From Lachnospiraceae bacterium (GTDB lineage Bacteria > Bacillota > Clostridia > Lachnospirales > Lachnospiraceae): 16,416 bases of DNA. A program made the translations under genes and the position numbers. Every line of letters begins with the position of its first letter. Position 1 is the first letter of the stretch. A model generated the notes under the pieces. That model ran no database searches, had not been told where the DNA came from, and saw nothing but the letters and a program-made list of their open reading frames with translations. Positions 1 to 7,387 of this stretch are shown one piece after another. Where the stretch lies: contig DLZQ01000046.1 of the NCBI GenBank assembly GCA_003447295.1, positions 1-16,416 on the forward strand, written 5' to 3'.

Positions 1-22
1 GACAGACAGACAGACAGACAGA
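1..22. repeat. GACA tetranucleotide simple sequence repeat inside hsdS
   Basis: Five uninterrupted GACA units, then GA, begin at the first base of the window, so the true copy number may be larger. In the frame that continues into hsdS (codons starting at base 3) the tract reads Gln-Thr-Asp-Arg-Gln-Thr, since three units (12 bp) encode four residues. The other two frames hit TAA at 25-27 and 35-37, so loss or gain of one unit would end translation just after the repeat. Tetranucleotide tracts of this kind are classic slipped-strand mispairing sites. Confidence 0.85.
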
Positions 23-635
23 GTTAAGTGCAATTAAACTTATTCAGTATGTGTTTGGGTGGGGGCAAATTCAGCTTTCGGATATCGGTAAGGTGTCTAT
101 GTGTAAACGAATTAAGAAAGCAGAAACAGCATCGACAGGTGATGTACCTTTTTATAAAATTGGAACATTTGGAAAAGAAGCCGATGCATTCATTTCTAGA
201 AAAAAGTTTGAGGAATATCGTAAAAAGTACTCTTATCCAAAGGAAGGCGATATTTTAATATCAGCAGCAGGGACAATTGGTCGTACAGTTGTTTATAATG
301 GAGAGGATGCATATTATCAAGATTCTAATATCGTTTGGATTGATAATGATGAAAGTATTGTACTTAATCGATATCTTTACTATTGTTATCAATTACAGCC
401 TTGGATTGCGTCAACAGGTGGAACAATAGCACGACTGTACAATGATAATATAAGTAAAGCTAAAATAATGGTACCGAGTATTAAGCATCAAAAACAAATA
501 ATAGAAATTCTCGACCGCTTTGATACTCTCTGCAATGACCTGTCCGCAGGACTTCCGGCAGAAATCGAAGCACGTCAGAAGCAGTATGAATATTACAGGG
601 ATAAGCTGTTATCCTTTAAAGAATTACCAAAGTAA
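1..635 (+). CDS. hsdS: Type I restriction-modification specificity subunit HsdS, 3' part (5' end outside window)
   Basis: HsdS supplies DNA target recognition for the HsdM/HsdR type I complex. The reading frame is open from base 3 to a TAA at 633-635 (210 residues), with no natural start in view; a GTG at 51 would give 194 residues but falls inside the domain. What is visible is one target recognition domain, including the family-like stretches LSDIGKVSMCKRI, GDILISAAGTIGR and DSNIVWIDND. After it comes the conserved helical spacer with LDRFDTLCNDLSAGLPAEIE and the RQKQYEYYRDKLL end typical of Clostridia HsdS. That is about half of a normal ~400-residue HsdS, so this is the second (C-terminal) half. 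The GACA tract lies just upstream of the domain, where the central spacer should be. hsdR starts 12 bases after the stop, and its Shine-Dalgarno overlaps the hsdS TAA. Confidence 0.9.
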   Translation, partial: QTDRQTELSAIKLIQYVFGWGQIQLSDIGKVSMCKRIKKAETASTGDVPFYKIGTFGKEADAFISRKKFEEYRKKYSYPKEGDILISAAGTIGRTVVYNGEDAYYQDSNIVWIDNDESIVLNRYLYYCYQLQPWIASTGGTIARLYNDNISKAKIMVPSIKHQKQIIEILDRFDTLCNDLSAGLPAEIEARQKQYEYYRDKLLSFKELPK

Positions 636-647
636 GGAGGCGAGGAT

Positions 648-3600
648 GTGTCGTACTTTAATATTGTAGCAGAGACATCGGAGAATACCGTTGTCACAGA
701 ATATGAGCCCGTCAAGAAGCGTTCTGACAGTTACCAGAGCGAAGCAGTACTGGAACAGGAGTTTATCCGTTTGCTCTGTGAACAGGGATATGAATATTTG
801 CCTATTCACACGGAGAAAGACCTGATTGCCAATCTCCGTAAGAAATTAGAGGAACTGAATAACTATCAGTTTTCCGACACAGAATGGGATGATTTCTTCA
901 AAAATGCTGTTGCCAATCCCAATGAGCATATCGTGGAAAAGACCCGGAAGATACAGGAGGACAATGTTCAAGTTCTGACTCGTGATGACGGTTCTTCCAA
1001 GAATATTACACTCATAGATAAAAAGAACATCCATAACAATAGGTTGCAGGTCATCAATCAGTATGTGATTGGCACAGAGAATGGTGCGAAGCATGACAAC
1101 CGCTATGATGTTACCGTATTGGTAAACGGTCTGCCTCTTGTACATATTGAGCTGAAACGCAGAGGAGTTGCTATCCGTGAAGCATTCAATCAGATCAACC
1201 GCTACCAGAGGGATTCTTTCTGGGCGGGATGCGGACTGTATGAATATATTCAGATTTTTGTCATTTCCAATGGTACAAATACAAAGTATTATTCTAATAG
1301 CACCAGACGGAATGCGGAAAAGGAGCATGGGAAACGGGGAGCAAGTAAAACCAAGACCAGTAACAGTTTTGAGTTTACCTGCTTTTGGGCAGATGCCAAT
1401 AACCGTGTGATTCCTGATCTGATTGATTTTACAAAGACTTTTTTCGCAAGGCATACGATTCTGAATATCCTTACGAAATACTGTATTTTTACATCAGAGG
1501 ATATGCTGATGGTTATGCGTCCGTACCAGATTACGGCTACGGAGAGGATTCTCAATCGTATCGAGATTGCCAATAATTATAAGAAGTACGGCAGTGTCGA
1601 GGGTGGAGGTTACATCTGGCATACCACAGGTTCCGGCAAGACGCTGACTTCGTTCAAGACAGCAAGACTGGCATCAAAGCTGCCTTATATTGATAAGGTG
1701 CTGTTTGTGGTTGACCGTAAGGATCTGGACTACCAGACCATGAAAGAATATGACCGTTTTGAAAAAGGGGCAGCTAACAGCAATACTTCGACTACTATAT
1801 TAAAAAGGCAGTTGGAAGACCCGGACGCACACATCATTATTACTACAATTCAGAAACTGGCTACCTTTATAAAAAAGAATCCGGGGCATGAAGTTTATAC
1901 GAAACATATCGTTATTATTTTTGATGAGTGCCACCGCAGTCAGTTTGGAGATATGCACACTGCGATTGTGAAGAATTTCAAGAAATATCATCTGTTTGGA
2001 TTTACAGGAACACCGATTTTCTCTGTTAATTCCAGCAGAGCAAAAAATCCAGAATTCTTTACTACAGGTCAGACCTTTGGAGACCAGCTCCACAGTTACA
2101 CGATCGTGGATGCGATTAACGATAAAAATGTTCTTCCATTTCGGGTGGATTATATTAAAACGATGGATGTGGAAGAAGAAATCACAGATGAGATGGTCTG
2201 GGACATCAACCGTGAAAAGGTTATGATGGCTCCTGAGCGTATCCAAATTGTAACACAGTACATACTGGAACATTTTGACCAGAAGACCTATCGTGGGGAT
2301 AAAACCTACATCTATAATACGCTGACTAATATTGCAGAGGTGGCTTCTGCCAAACGGGATGAGGTAGAGGAAATCAAGCAGAAACAGCGTATCAGTGGTT
2401 TTAATTCCATTTTTGCAGTATCAAGCGTTCCGATGGCAAAACTGTATTATCAGGAATTTAAGAAGCAGATGGCAGCAGACCCGACCAAAAAACTGCGAGT
2501 TGCAACTATTTTCAGTTATGGTGCAAATGAGGAAGAAGCGGATGGTATTCTGGATGAAGAAAATTCAGAGGATGCCTCTGCCCTTGATCAGCCGTCCAGA
2601 GAATTTCTGGAAGAAGCTATTGACGATTATAATAAAATGTTCCATACGAATTACGATACCTCAAGTGATAAATTCCAGAATTACTATAAAGATGTGTCGC
2701 TTCGCATGAAAAACAAGGAATTAGATATTCTTATTGTAGTAAATATGTTCCTGACAGGTTTTGATGCCACAACCATGAATACGCTGTGGGTAGACAAGAA
2801 CCTGAAAATGCACGGGCTGATACAGGCATTTTCCCGTACCAACCGTATTCTGAATTCAATTAAGACTTTTGGAAATATTGTATGTTTCAGAAATCTGCAA
2901 AAGCGTGTGGATAGTGCCATTTCTCTGTTTGGAGACAAGAATGCCGGAGGTATTGTTCTGCTGCAGAGCTTTAAGGATTATTATTACGGATATGAATCTG
3001 TGGATGGTAAGCCAATGCCGGGATATGTGGATATGATGGAAGAATTGAATAATAAGTTTCCGCTGTCAGAACCACAGATTGTCGGAGAACAGAACCAGAA
3101 GGATTTTATTGCTTTGTTTGGTGCGATTCTCCGTATGAGAAATCTGCTGCTTTCCTTTGACGAGTTCAAGGGGAATGAGTTGATTTCCGAACGTGATTTA
3201 CAGGATTACCTTGGACGTTATCAGGATTTGCGTGATGAGTGGAAACGCAAGCGTCAGGAAAGTACGGATATTACGGATGATGTAGTATTTGAGATTGAAC
3301 TGATCCGGCAGATAGAAATCAACATTGATTATATTCTCATGCTCGTAAAGAAGTATCATGACACCCATTGCGAAGACAAGGAAGTCCTGATTACCATCAA
3401 TAAGGCAATTGATGCCAGCCCAGAGCTTCGCAGCAAGAAACAGCTCATTGAAACCTTTATTGCAGGAATCAATGATGTGGATGATGTCATGAATGAGTGG
3501 CATGAGTATGTGGTGGAACAGCGGGACCATGACCTTAATGCGATTATTACGGAAGAAAAACTGAAGCCGGAAGATACACGGAAGTTCATGGAGAATGCGT

Positions 3601-3857
3601 TCCGTGATGGAGAAATTAAAACAGCCGGAACGGACATAGATAAACTTATGCCACCGATTTCACGTTTTGGCGGTGGCAACAGGGCTAAGAAGAAACAAGG
3701 TGTTATTGATAAACTGAAAACTTTCTTTGAAAAATATTTTGGCGTTGGTGGTTCGTCTACCTTCACTCAACCAGAGCATAAAGCAGTGACATATGATATG
3801 AGTAATCAGGAGACTTTGTCGATGGTAGCTGAATCTAAAACACCATATGGAGAGTAA
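648..3857 (+). CDS. hsdR: Type I restriction endonuclease subunit R (HsdR), ATP-dependent translocase/nuclease
   Basis: HsdR is the motor and nuclease of a type I R-M complex: it translocates DNA with ATP and cuts DNA lacking the host methylation. At 1069 residues it is near the usual 1000-1100. The N-terminal PD-(D/E)xK nuclease motif is visible as D154 with E168-L-K170. SF2 helicase motifs follow in order: Walker A TTGSGKT (about residues 326-332), DECH box (426-429), FTGTP (452-456) and motif VI QAFSRTNR (726-733). A helical C-terminal region (about 800-1069) would bind the methylase core. The start is GTG at 648 with AAGGAGG at 634-640; the ATG at 646 is out of frame. Every catalytic motif checked is intact, so the gene looks functional. 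It is followed by a hairpin terminator. Confidence 0.96.
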   Translation: MSYFNIVAETSENTVVTEYEPVKKRSDSYQSEAVLEQEFIRLLCEQGYEYLPIHTEKDLIANLRKKLEELNNYQFSDTEWDDFFKNAVANPNEHIVEKTRKIQEDNVQVLTRDDGSSKNITLIDKKNIHNNRLQVINQYVIGTENGAKHDNRYDVTVLVNGLPLVHIELKRRGVAIREAFNQINRYQRDSFWAGCGLYEYIQIFVISNGTNTKYYSNSTRRNAEKEHGKRGASKTKTSNSFEFTCFWADANNRVIPDLIDFTKTFFARHTILNILTKYCIFTSEDMLMVMRPYQITATERILNRIEIANNYKKYGSVEGGGYIWHTTGSGKTLTSFKTARLASKLPYIDKVLFVVDRKDLDYQTMKEYDRFEKGAANSNTSTTILKRQLEDPDAHIIITTIQKLATFIKKNPGHEVYTKHIVIIFDECHRSQFGDMHTAIVKNFKKYHLFGFTGTPIFSVNSSRAKNPEFFTTGQTFGDQLHSYTIVDAINDKNVLPFRVDYIKTMDVEEEITDEMVWDINREKVMMAPERIQIVTQYILEHFDQKTYRGDKTYIYNTLTNIAEVASAKRDEVEEIKQKQRISGFNSIFAVSSVPMAKLYYQEFKKQMAADPTKKLRVATIFSYGANEEEADGILDEENSEDASALDQPSREFLEEAIDDYNKMFHTNYDTSSDKFQNYYKDVSLRMKNKELDILIVVNMFLTGFDATTMNTLWVDKNLKMHGLIQAFSRTNRILNSIKTFGNIVCFRNLQKRVDSAISLFGDKNAGGIVLLQSFKDYYYGYESVDGKPMPGYVDMMEELNNKFPLSEPQIVGEQNQKDFIALFGAILRMRNLLLSFDEFKGNELISERDLQDYLGRYQDLRDEWKRKRQESTDITDDVVFEIELIRQIEINIDYILMLVKKYHDTHCEDKEVLITINKAIDASPELRSKKQLIETFIAGINDVDDVMNEWHEYVVEQRDHDLNAIITEEKLKPEDTRKFMENAFRDGEIKTAGTDIDKLMPPISRFGGGNRAKKKQGVIDKLKTFFEKYFGVGGSSTFTQPEHKAVTYDMSNQETLSMVAESKTPYGE

Positions 3858-3870
3858 ATAATAACTACAG

Positions 3871-3908
3871 CAAGCCACATTGGACAAAATCCTTTGTGGC
3901 TTGTTTTA
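3871..3908 (+). terminator. Rho-independent terminator of hsdR
   Basis: A nine-base inverted repeat (CAAGCCACA at 3871-3879 with TGTGGCTTG at 3895-3903) has a 15-base loop and is followed by a short T run (TTTT at 3904-3907). It sits 13 bases after the hsdR stop, between convergent genes, so it may also help stop transcription from the minus-strand XRE gene. Confidence 0.75.
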
Positions 3909-3926
3909 GAATTAAGTAATTGAAGT

Positions 3927-4778
3927 TTATAACTTGGGATTTCTCCGCCTCAGCTTCCGATGTTCTTTTGCAGGTTTAGAACGGGAGAATATTTCTTTTA
4001 ATGTCTGCTTTTCTTCCACAGAAAGCTGAGTGACTTTCATCTCCAGATTTTTGCAGAAAAGAAGCAAAAGACCATTTATATAAGCATCATTTGATGACTC
4101 TGTATCGCCATCTGCGGTAGTAGGTATTTGAGTTGCAAAGTCGTCAATGATATTTTTGACCATGCTTTGATAGTCAATGTCACTGGCAGTATTGCTATCT
4201 TTCATATGGGCTTCCCTCAGGTCGGAGACAATTGGCTTTAAGTCTGATGACAGAATATTCATATAATATTGTTCTGCTTCAATGTGTGAATTATCAAATA
4301 CGCTTGCAAATGCATCAGTAGAATCGGCACCAAGCTCTGTTAATTTACATCTCATCACATCAAGAAAAGCATTCGCTATCTGAATTCCCTTATCGTTAAA
4401 GCCATCAATATAGATTTCAAGGTCAGTCATGAATTTTTTGAAATTTTCATGTGTGAGTAATTCAGATAATAATCGAGGGTTATATTTTTTATCAGTCAGT
4501 ATTTGTATGGCATCGTCATTTAGGTGCAGATCAGATACTGACTGATTTTTATGTTTCCGCAATTCTGTCCGGCAAAGAAGGTAATCTGTGCTTACGTTGT
4601 AAAAATTTGCAAGCGTTATAAGATTACCGAGTGACATATCTATATTTTCATCTTTTTCATAATTGCCAAGCGTGGAGCTAGGGATACCGGTAGCATCGGA
4701 TAACTCTTGCAACGACATTCTTTTTTCTGAGACTCTCAAATCTTTCAGTCTTTCTGGTATGGTAAGTTTTGTATGCAT
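3927..4778 (-). CDS. XRE-family transcriptional regulator with long C-terminal domain
   Basis: This 283-residue protein has an N-terminal Cro/C1-type helix-turn-helix at about residues 8-68. The visible signature is LQELSDATGIPSSTLGNYEKD, here split as helices LQELSDATG and SSTLGNYEK, ending in FYNVSTDYLL, a typical XRE domain end. The remaining ~210 residues are helical and unrecognised, with a very basic tail (EHRKLRRRNPKL). The start is ATG (complement of 4776-4778) with GAGGAAG (complement of 4784-4790) five bases upstream. Regulators of this layout are common in integrative and conjugative elements of Clostridia, next to RepA_N genes as here. It is transcribed away from the hairpin-rich region at 4865-5117, so it may control itself and the rightward genes; that is inference. 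Confidence 0.85.
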   Translation of the reverse strand: MHTKLTIPERLKDLRVSEKRMSLQELSDATGIPSSTLGNYEKDENIDMSLGNLITLANFYNVSTDYLLCRTELRKHKNQSVSDLHLNDDAIQILTDKKYNPRLLSELLTHENFKKFMTDLEIYIDGFNDKGIQIANAFLDVMRCKLTELGADSTDAFASVFDNSHIEAEQYYMNILSSDLKPIVSDLREAHMKDSNTASDIDYQSMVKNIIDDFATQIPTTADGDTESSNDAYINGLLLLFCKNLEMKVTQLSVEEKQTLKEIFSRSKPAKEHRKLRRRNPKL

Positions 4779-4864
4779 AGCATCTTCCTCATTTTTAAAG
4801 ATACAGATAGATTACCATGATATTGCCATGAGATAAAGAGAAATTCTTTTCCTGTCTTGTCTTG

Positions 4865-4905
4865 GATGTTGGAAAAATTGATAAAAACAAAATTTTTCCA
4901 GCATC
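4865..4905. repeat. Inverted repeat A (15-base arms) upstream of XRE gene
   Basis: Arms GATGTTGGAAAAATT (4865-4879) and AATTTTTCCAGCATC (4891-4905) pair over all 15 positions with a single G·T wobble and an 11-base AT-rich loop. It lies in the non-coding region between the divergent XRE and RepA_N genes. On neither strand does a clear T run follow, so it is not an ordinary terminator. Confidence 0.7.
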
Positions 4906-4944
4906 TTGGATATACCGAATCGGCATAGAAAATCTGAGAAAATA

Positions 4945-4987
4945 ATTTCATAAATCAGGAAGGGAAGGAGTGAAGAATTTATGAAAT
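4945..4987. repeat. Inverted repeat B (11-base perfect arms)
   Basis: ATTTCATAAAT at 4945-4955 is matched exactly by ATTTATGAAAT at 4977-4987. The 21-base spacer between them is almost purely purine on the plus strand. It lies in the same divergent non-coding region as the other hairpins. Confidence 0.65.
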
Positions 4988-5028
4988 GTTGGAAATACAT
5001 CAGCATGACAAAGCCGATAGGCGTAGCT

Positions 5029-5117
5029 CCGTGAAAATTTATTTTCATGGTTTTAGGGGATTGGGCATTGCCCCAACAAGCTAAAAATGCATTTTGTGTG
5101 TACAAATGCACTGCTTG
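5029..5117. other. Candidate oriT/origin-like hairpin cluster upstream of RepA_N gene
   Basis: Three nested or adjacent dyads are visible. CCGTGAAAAT (5029-5038) pairs with ATTTTCATGG (5041-5050) with one wobble and a 2-base loop. A GGGC/GCCC dyad lies around 5063-5074. CAAGC (5077-5081) pairs with GCTTG (5113-5117), enclosing TGCATTT (5088-5094) and AAATGCA (5104-5110). Together with repeats A and B, this gives a ~250 bp non-coding stretch dense in structure, next to a replication-initiator-like gene. Clustered dyads of this kind are typical of transfer or replication origins of mobile elements. The assignment is inference; no relaxase gene is in the window. Confidence 0.4.
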
Positions 5118-5156
5118 CCAAGTAGTGAAATTAGGAATGAAAGAGAGGATAAGACA

Positions 5157-5564
5157 ATGGAAAATGTAACTTTTGATTATAAGTTTTACAGGATACCTAA
5201 GAGATTTTTTAAGGAAGACATGTTCAGAGACATGACGAATGCGGCAAAAGTATTATATGGAATACTGCTGGATCGTAAGTGCCTGTCAGACTCCAATGGG
5301 GATGCATGGCGTGATGAATACGGAATTACCTATATCATTTTCACAATCGAAGAAATTATGAATCTGATGAACCTGGGGAATAAGAAGGTTAACAAAATGT
5401 TGAAGGAGTTGGAGGAGCATGGTTTGATTTACCGAAGACACCAGGGCTTGGGAAGACCGAATAAGATTTATGTTTATGATTTGCTCAAAGCAGATAATTC
5501 AAATTGGCTGCCAAAACAAATTATATTCGGAAAGGGGAGCAGCAATGAGAAAGAAGTATTATGA
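5157..5564 (+). CDS. Short RepA_N-domain protein (replication initiator protein A, N-terminal domain only)
   Basis: The 135-residue product matches the RepA_N replication-initiator domain: FYRIPKRFF, then AAKVLYGILLDRKCLS, ITYIIFTIEEIMNLMNLG, KKVNKMLKELEEHGLI and RRHQGLGRPNKIYVYD. This winged-helix DNA-binding domain (about residues 5-100) normally sits at the N-terminus of 250-350-residue initiators of plasmids and integrative elements. Here almost nothing follows it, so the protein is either a truncated initiator or a small stand-alone regulator. The start is ATG at 5157 with GAGAGG about nine bases upstream; the longer frame from 5094 begins inside a hairpin and lacks a ribosome binding site. 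The 3' end overlaps the next ORF by 20 bases. The neighbouring XRE gene and hairpin cluster support a mobile-element origin. Confidence 0.8.
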   Translation: MENVTFDYKFYRIPKRFFKEDMFRDMTNAAKVLYGILLDRKCLSDSNGDAWRDEYGITYIIFTIEEIMNLMNLGNKKVNKMLKELEEHGLIYRRHQGLGRPNKIYVYDLLKADNSNWLPKQIIFGKGSSNEKEVL

Positions 5565-5772
5565 AGATGCAAAAGAGAATGCAGCTTTTGAGAGATGTGC
5601 AGATGTAATAACATCCCTGATTCTAAAATATGGACCGGCTTTAAAACGAAAATGGAATCTAGACGAGTGGATTAGGAATATTCAGGCAGAGAGTCTATGG
5701 AAAGACATAGCTTGCAAAAGATATCAGCGGTATTTTATTTGCATGATGAATATGAAAAGTCTTCCTGTATGA
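5545..5772 (+). CDS. Small hypothetical protein (75 aa) translationally coupled to the RepA_N gene
   Basis: ATG at 5545 is preceded by AAGGGGAG (5531-5538), a good ribosome binding site placed inside the end of the RepA_N gene, and the two frames overlap by 20 bases. The product is basic and charged, with a likely helical stretch (about residues 3-35) and several Lys/Trp pairs (KRKWNLDEW). I do not recognise a family. The overlap and ribosome binding site argue that it is a real gene made from the same mRNA as the RepA_N protein. It ends with TGA just before the promoter of the next gene. Confidence 0.55.
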   Translation: MRKKYYEDAKENAAFERCADVITSLILKYGPALKRKWNLDEWIRNIQAESLWKDIACKRYQRYFICMMNMKSLPV

Positions 5773-5782
5773 CAAAATCAAA

Positions 5783-5811
5783 TTGACTAATACTAATTAG
5801 CAATATATAAT
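5783..5811 (+). promoter_or_regulatory. Near-consensus sigma-A promoter with palindromic operator candidate
   Basis: TTGACT (-35, 5783-5788) and TATAAT (-10, 5806-5811) are 17 bases apart. The spacer region contains the dyad CTAAT-ACTA-ATTAG (5787-5800), overlapping a direct ACTAAT repeat. The position of the dyad between the two boxes suits a repressor site. It reads into the 96-aa HTH gene starting at 5852. Confidence 0.7.
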
Positions 5812-5851
5812 ATAGACAAAACGAAAATGACATGAACGGAGGAACAATGAA

Positions 5852-6142
5852 GTGGAGAAGGTTATAACACTCGAGGAAGCATTAAAAAGAATTGAAGAAT
5901 TAGAAAATGAAAACGCCGAGTTACGCGAAGAACTGGAATATTATAAAAATCGTAAATTAAGTGGAAGGCAGAAGCACAATGCAAAATGGATGGCAATCTA
6001 CAATGATTTTGTTGATTGCTATGAGAACGGCATGGCTATGATAGAGATTGCAAAACGAAATAATGTCAGCGAGAGGACGATATACAGGTATAAGGCGTAT
6101 TATGACAAGATGAGGAACACAAAGGAGAATGTGATAGAGTAA
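5852..6142 (+). CDS. Small coiled-coil / helix-turn-helix protein (96 aa)
   Basis: The first 35 or so residues are a heptad-rich coiled coil (LEEALKRIEELENENAELRE). After a basic linker comes a resolvase/Hin-like helix-turn-helix at about residues 55-90, with MAMIEIAKRNNVSERTIYRY, where IAKRNNVSERTIYRY is a classic HTH pattern. It is probably a dimeric DNA-binding regulator. The start is GTG at 5852 with GGAGG at 5838-5842; the nearby ATG at 5847 is out of frame and ends quickly. It lies directly behind a strong promoter with a dyad, so self-repression is plausible. The dinD gene follows after a 69-base gap holding a perfect hairpin. No recombinase catalytic part is present. I do not know a named family for it. 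Confidence 0.7.
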   Translation: MEKVITLEEALKRIEELENENAELREELEYYKNRKLSGRQKHNAKWMAIYNDFVDCYENGMAMIEIAKRNNVSERTIYRYKAYYDKMRNTKENVIE

Positions 6143-6163
6143 TTGAAGAAATTAATAGTAAAA

Positions 6164-6191
6164 AACATATTGCTGGCGTCAGCAATATGTT
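6164..6191 (+). promoter_or_regulatory. Perfect 12-bp stem, 4-base loop hairpin in the dinD leader
   Basis: AACATATTGCTG (6164-6175), loop GCGT, and CAGCAATATGTT (6180-6191) form a perfect stem. It lies seven bases before the GGAGG (6199-6203) of dinD and has no following T run, so it is not a simple terminator. It could be an operator or an mRNA structure controlling translation. Confidence 0.65.
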
Positions 6192-6211
6192 CATAAGAGG
6201 AGGAAATTTGA

Positions 6212-7057
6212 ATGGAAAAGAGAATAATTGAATTGTACAGAAGAAAATTTGATGATATCCGACATGAAGCGGATGGCATTGAGTATTGGTATGCAAGAGA
6301 ACTAATGAAATTATTGGATTATGTTCAATGGAGAAATTTTGATAATGCAATAAATAAAGCAATGATTTCATGTGAGAATAATGGAAACGTAGCAGAAGAT
6401 CATTTTTCAAGAATTAACAATACAATTGAAGTTGGAAACGGTGCACTTCGTGAAGTTGAGGATTATATGCTTACTCGTTATGCATGTTATCTTATTGCTG
6501 AAAATGGAGATCCACGAAAGGAGCAGATTGCTTTTGCACAAAGCTATTTTGCGGTTCAGACTAGAAAACAGGAATTGATTGAAGAAAGGATTTCTTATAT
6601 CGAAAGAACAGAGGCAAGAGGAAAATTAAGGGAATCGGAAAAAAGATTGTCTCAAAATATTTATGAACGTGGAGTAGATGATGCTGGATTTGGTCGTATC
6701 CGGTCTAAAGGAGATCAGGCTTTATTTGGTGGATTTACCACGAAACAGATGAAAGAACGTTTGGGAGTACAGGATAAAAGACCACTTGCGGATTTCCTGC
6801 CAACACTTACCATTGCCGCAAAAAATCTTGCAACTGAAATGACAAATTATAATGTTGAAGAAAAGGATTTGCAAGGAGAATTTGCAATCACTGTTGAACA
6901 TGTGGAAAATAATACTTCTGTTAGAGACATGCTTGGACAAAGAGGAATTAAACCAGAAAATTTACCGGCATCGGAAGATATTAAGAAACTGGAACGTAGA
7001 GTGAAGAGAGAAGAGAAAAAGCTTGCAGAGCAGTCTGGAAAGTTGACAAATGAATAA
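6212..7057 (+). CDS. dinD: DNA damage-inducible protein D (DinD) family protein
   Basis: The 281-residue product has the length and style of DinD (about 275 residues). An N-terminal Bro-N-like segment includes GIEYWYARELMKLLDY and WRNFDNAINKAM (about residues 22-52). It is followed by the family-typical EVEDYMLTRYACYLIAENGD, KEQIAFAQSYFAVQTRKQE and GFTTKQMKERLG stretches, and a charged coiled-coil end (KKLERRVKREEKKLAEQ). E. coli DinD is SOS-induced and known to interfere with RecA; whether that holds here is unknown. In Firmicutes such genes often sit within or beside type I R-M loci, as here. The start is ATG at 6212 with GGAGG eight bases upstream. I see no consensus LexA box in the leader, only the hairpin at 6164-6191. 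The gene that follows belongs to a phage-like KilA-N group. Confidence 0.85.
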   Translation: MEKRIIELYRRKFDDIRHEADGIEYWYARELMKLLDYVQWRNFDNAINKAMISCENNGNVAEDHFSRINNTIEVGNGALREVEDYMLTRYACYLIAENGDPRKEQIAFAQSYFAVQTRKQELIEERISYIERTEARGKLRESEKRLSQNIYERGVDDAGFGRIRSKGDQALFGGFTTKQMKERLGVQDKRPLADFLPTLTIAAKNLATEMTNYNVEEKDLQGEFAITVEHVENNTSVRDMLGQRGIKPENLPASEDIKKLERRVKREEKKLAEQSGKLTNE

Positions 7058-7075
7058 TACAGGAGTGTGAGACTA

Positions 7076-7366
7076 TTGAAGAAGAAAACAAAGCATATAG
7101 TTACAATTGAACTGGAGGATAATAAAGTGAAAAATATTGTAAAAGACACAATTCACGCGAATGGAATAGATATTGGAATATATACACAGGATTTTCAAAA
7201 TGAATTTATATCATTGACGGATATTGCACGCTATAAAAGTGATGAAGCAAAGGATGTAATTAAAAATTGGATGAGAAGCAAAGACACAATAGAGTTTCTT
7301 GGTTTATGGGAAAAATTACATAATAATAACTTTAAAGGGGTCGAATTCGACTCCTTTAGAAATTAG
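7076..7366 (+). CDS. KilA-N domain protein, N-terminal part (gene interrupted by in-frame TAG)
   Basis: The product begins with a short basic stretch and then enters a KilA-N domain (FISLTDIARYKSDEAKDVIKNWMR, IEFLGLWEKLHN). It stops at TAG 7364-7366 within the sequence FRN-stop-AGSNAF, where KilA-N proteins usually read a Glu (xEAGxNxF). The same frame continues without further interruption to 7963, so this is the first 96 residues of what was one ~295-residue protein. I chose TTG at 7076 as start because AGGAG at 7061-7065 lies ten bases before it; the GTG at 7067 is only one base from that site. KilA-N domains are DNA-binding modules of phages and large DNA viruses. Confidence 0.75.
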   Translation: MKKKTKHIVTIELEDNKVKNIVKDTIHANGIDIGIYTQDFQNEFISLTDIARYKSDEAKDVIKNWMRSKDTIEFLGLWEKLHNNNFKGVEFDSFRN

Positions 7367-7387
7367 GCGGGATCTAATGCATTTACA

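Noticed and set aside
1..22. CRISPR or sequencing-adapter artefact at the window edge
   Set aside because: The unit is a 4-base tandem with no spacers, and it stays in frame with the hsdS domain that follows, so a genuine coding SSR is more likely.
4812..5111. A 99-codon minus-strand frame through the hairpin-rich region
   Set aside because: It runs through several inverted repeats, has no ribosome binding site and no family-like sequence, and resembles a chance frame.
6164..6191. LexA/SOS box upstream of dinD
   Set aside because: The dyad is 12+4+12 and lacks the GAAC-N4-GTTC form of Gram-positive LexA sites; only a TGTTC end resembles it.
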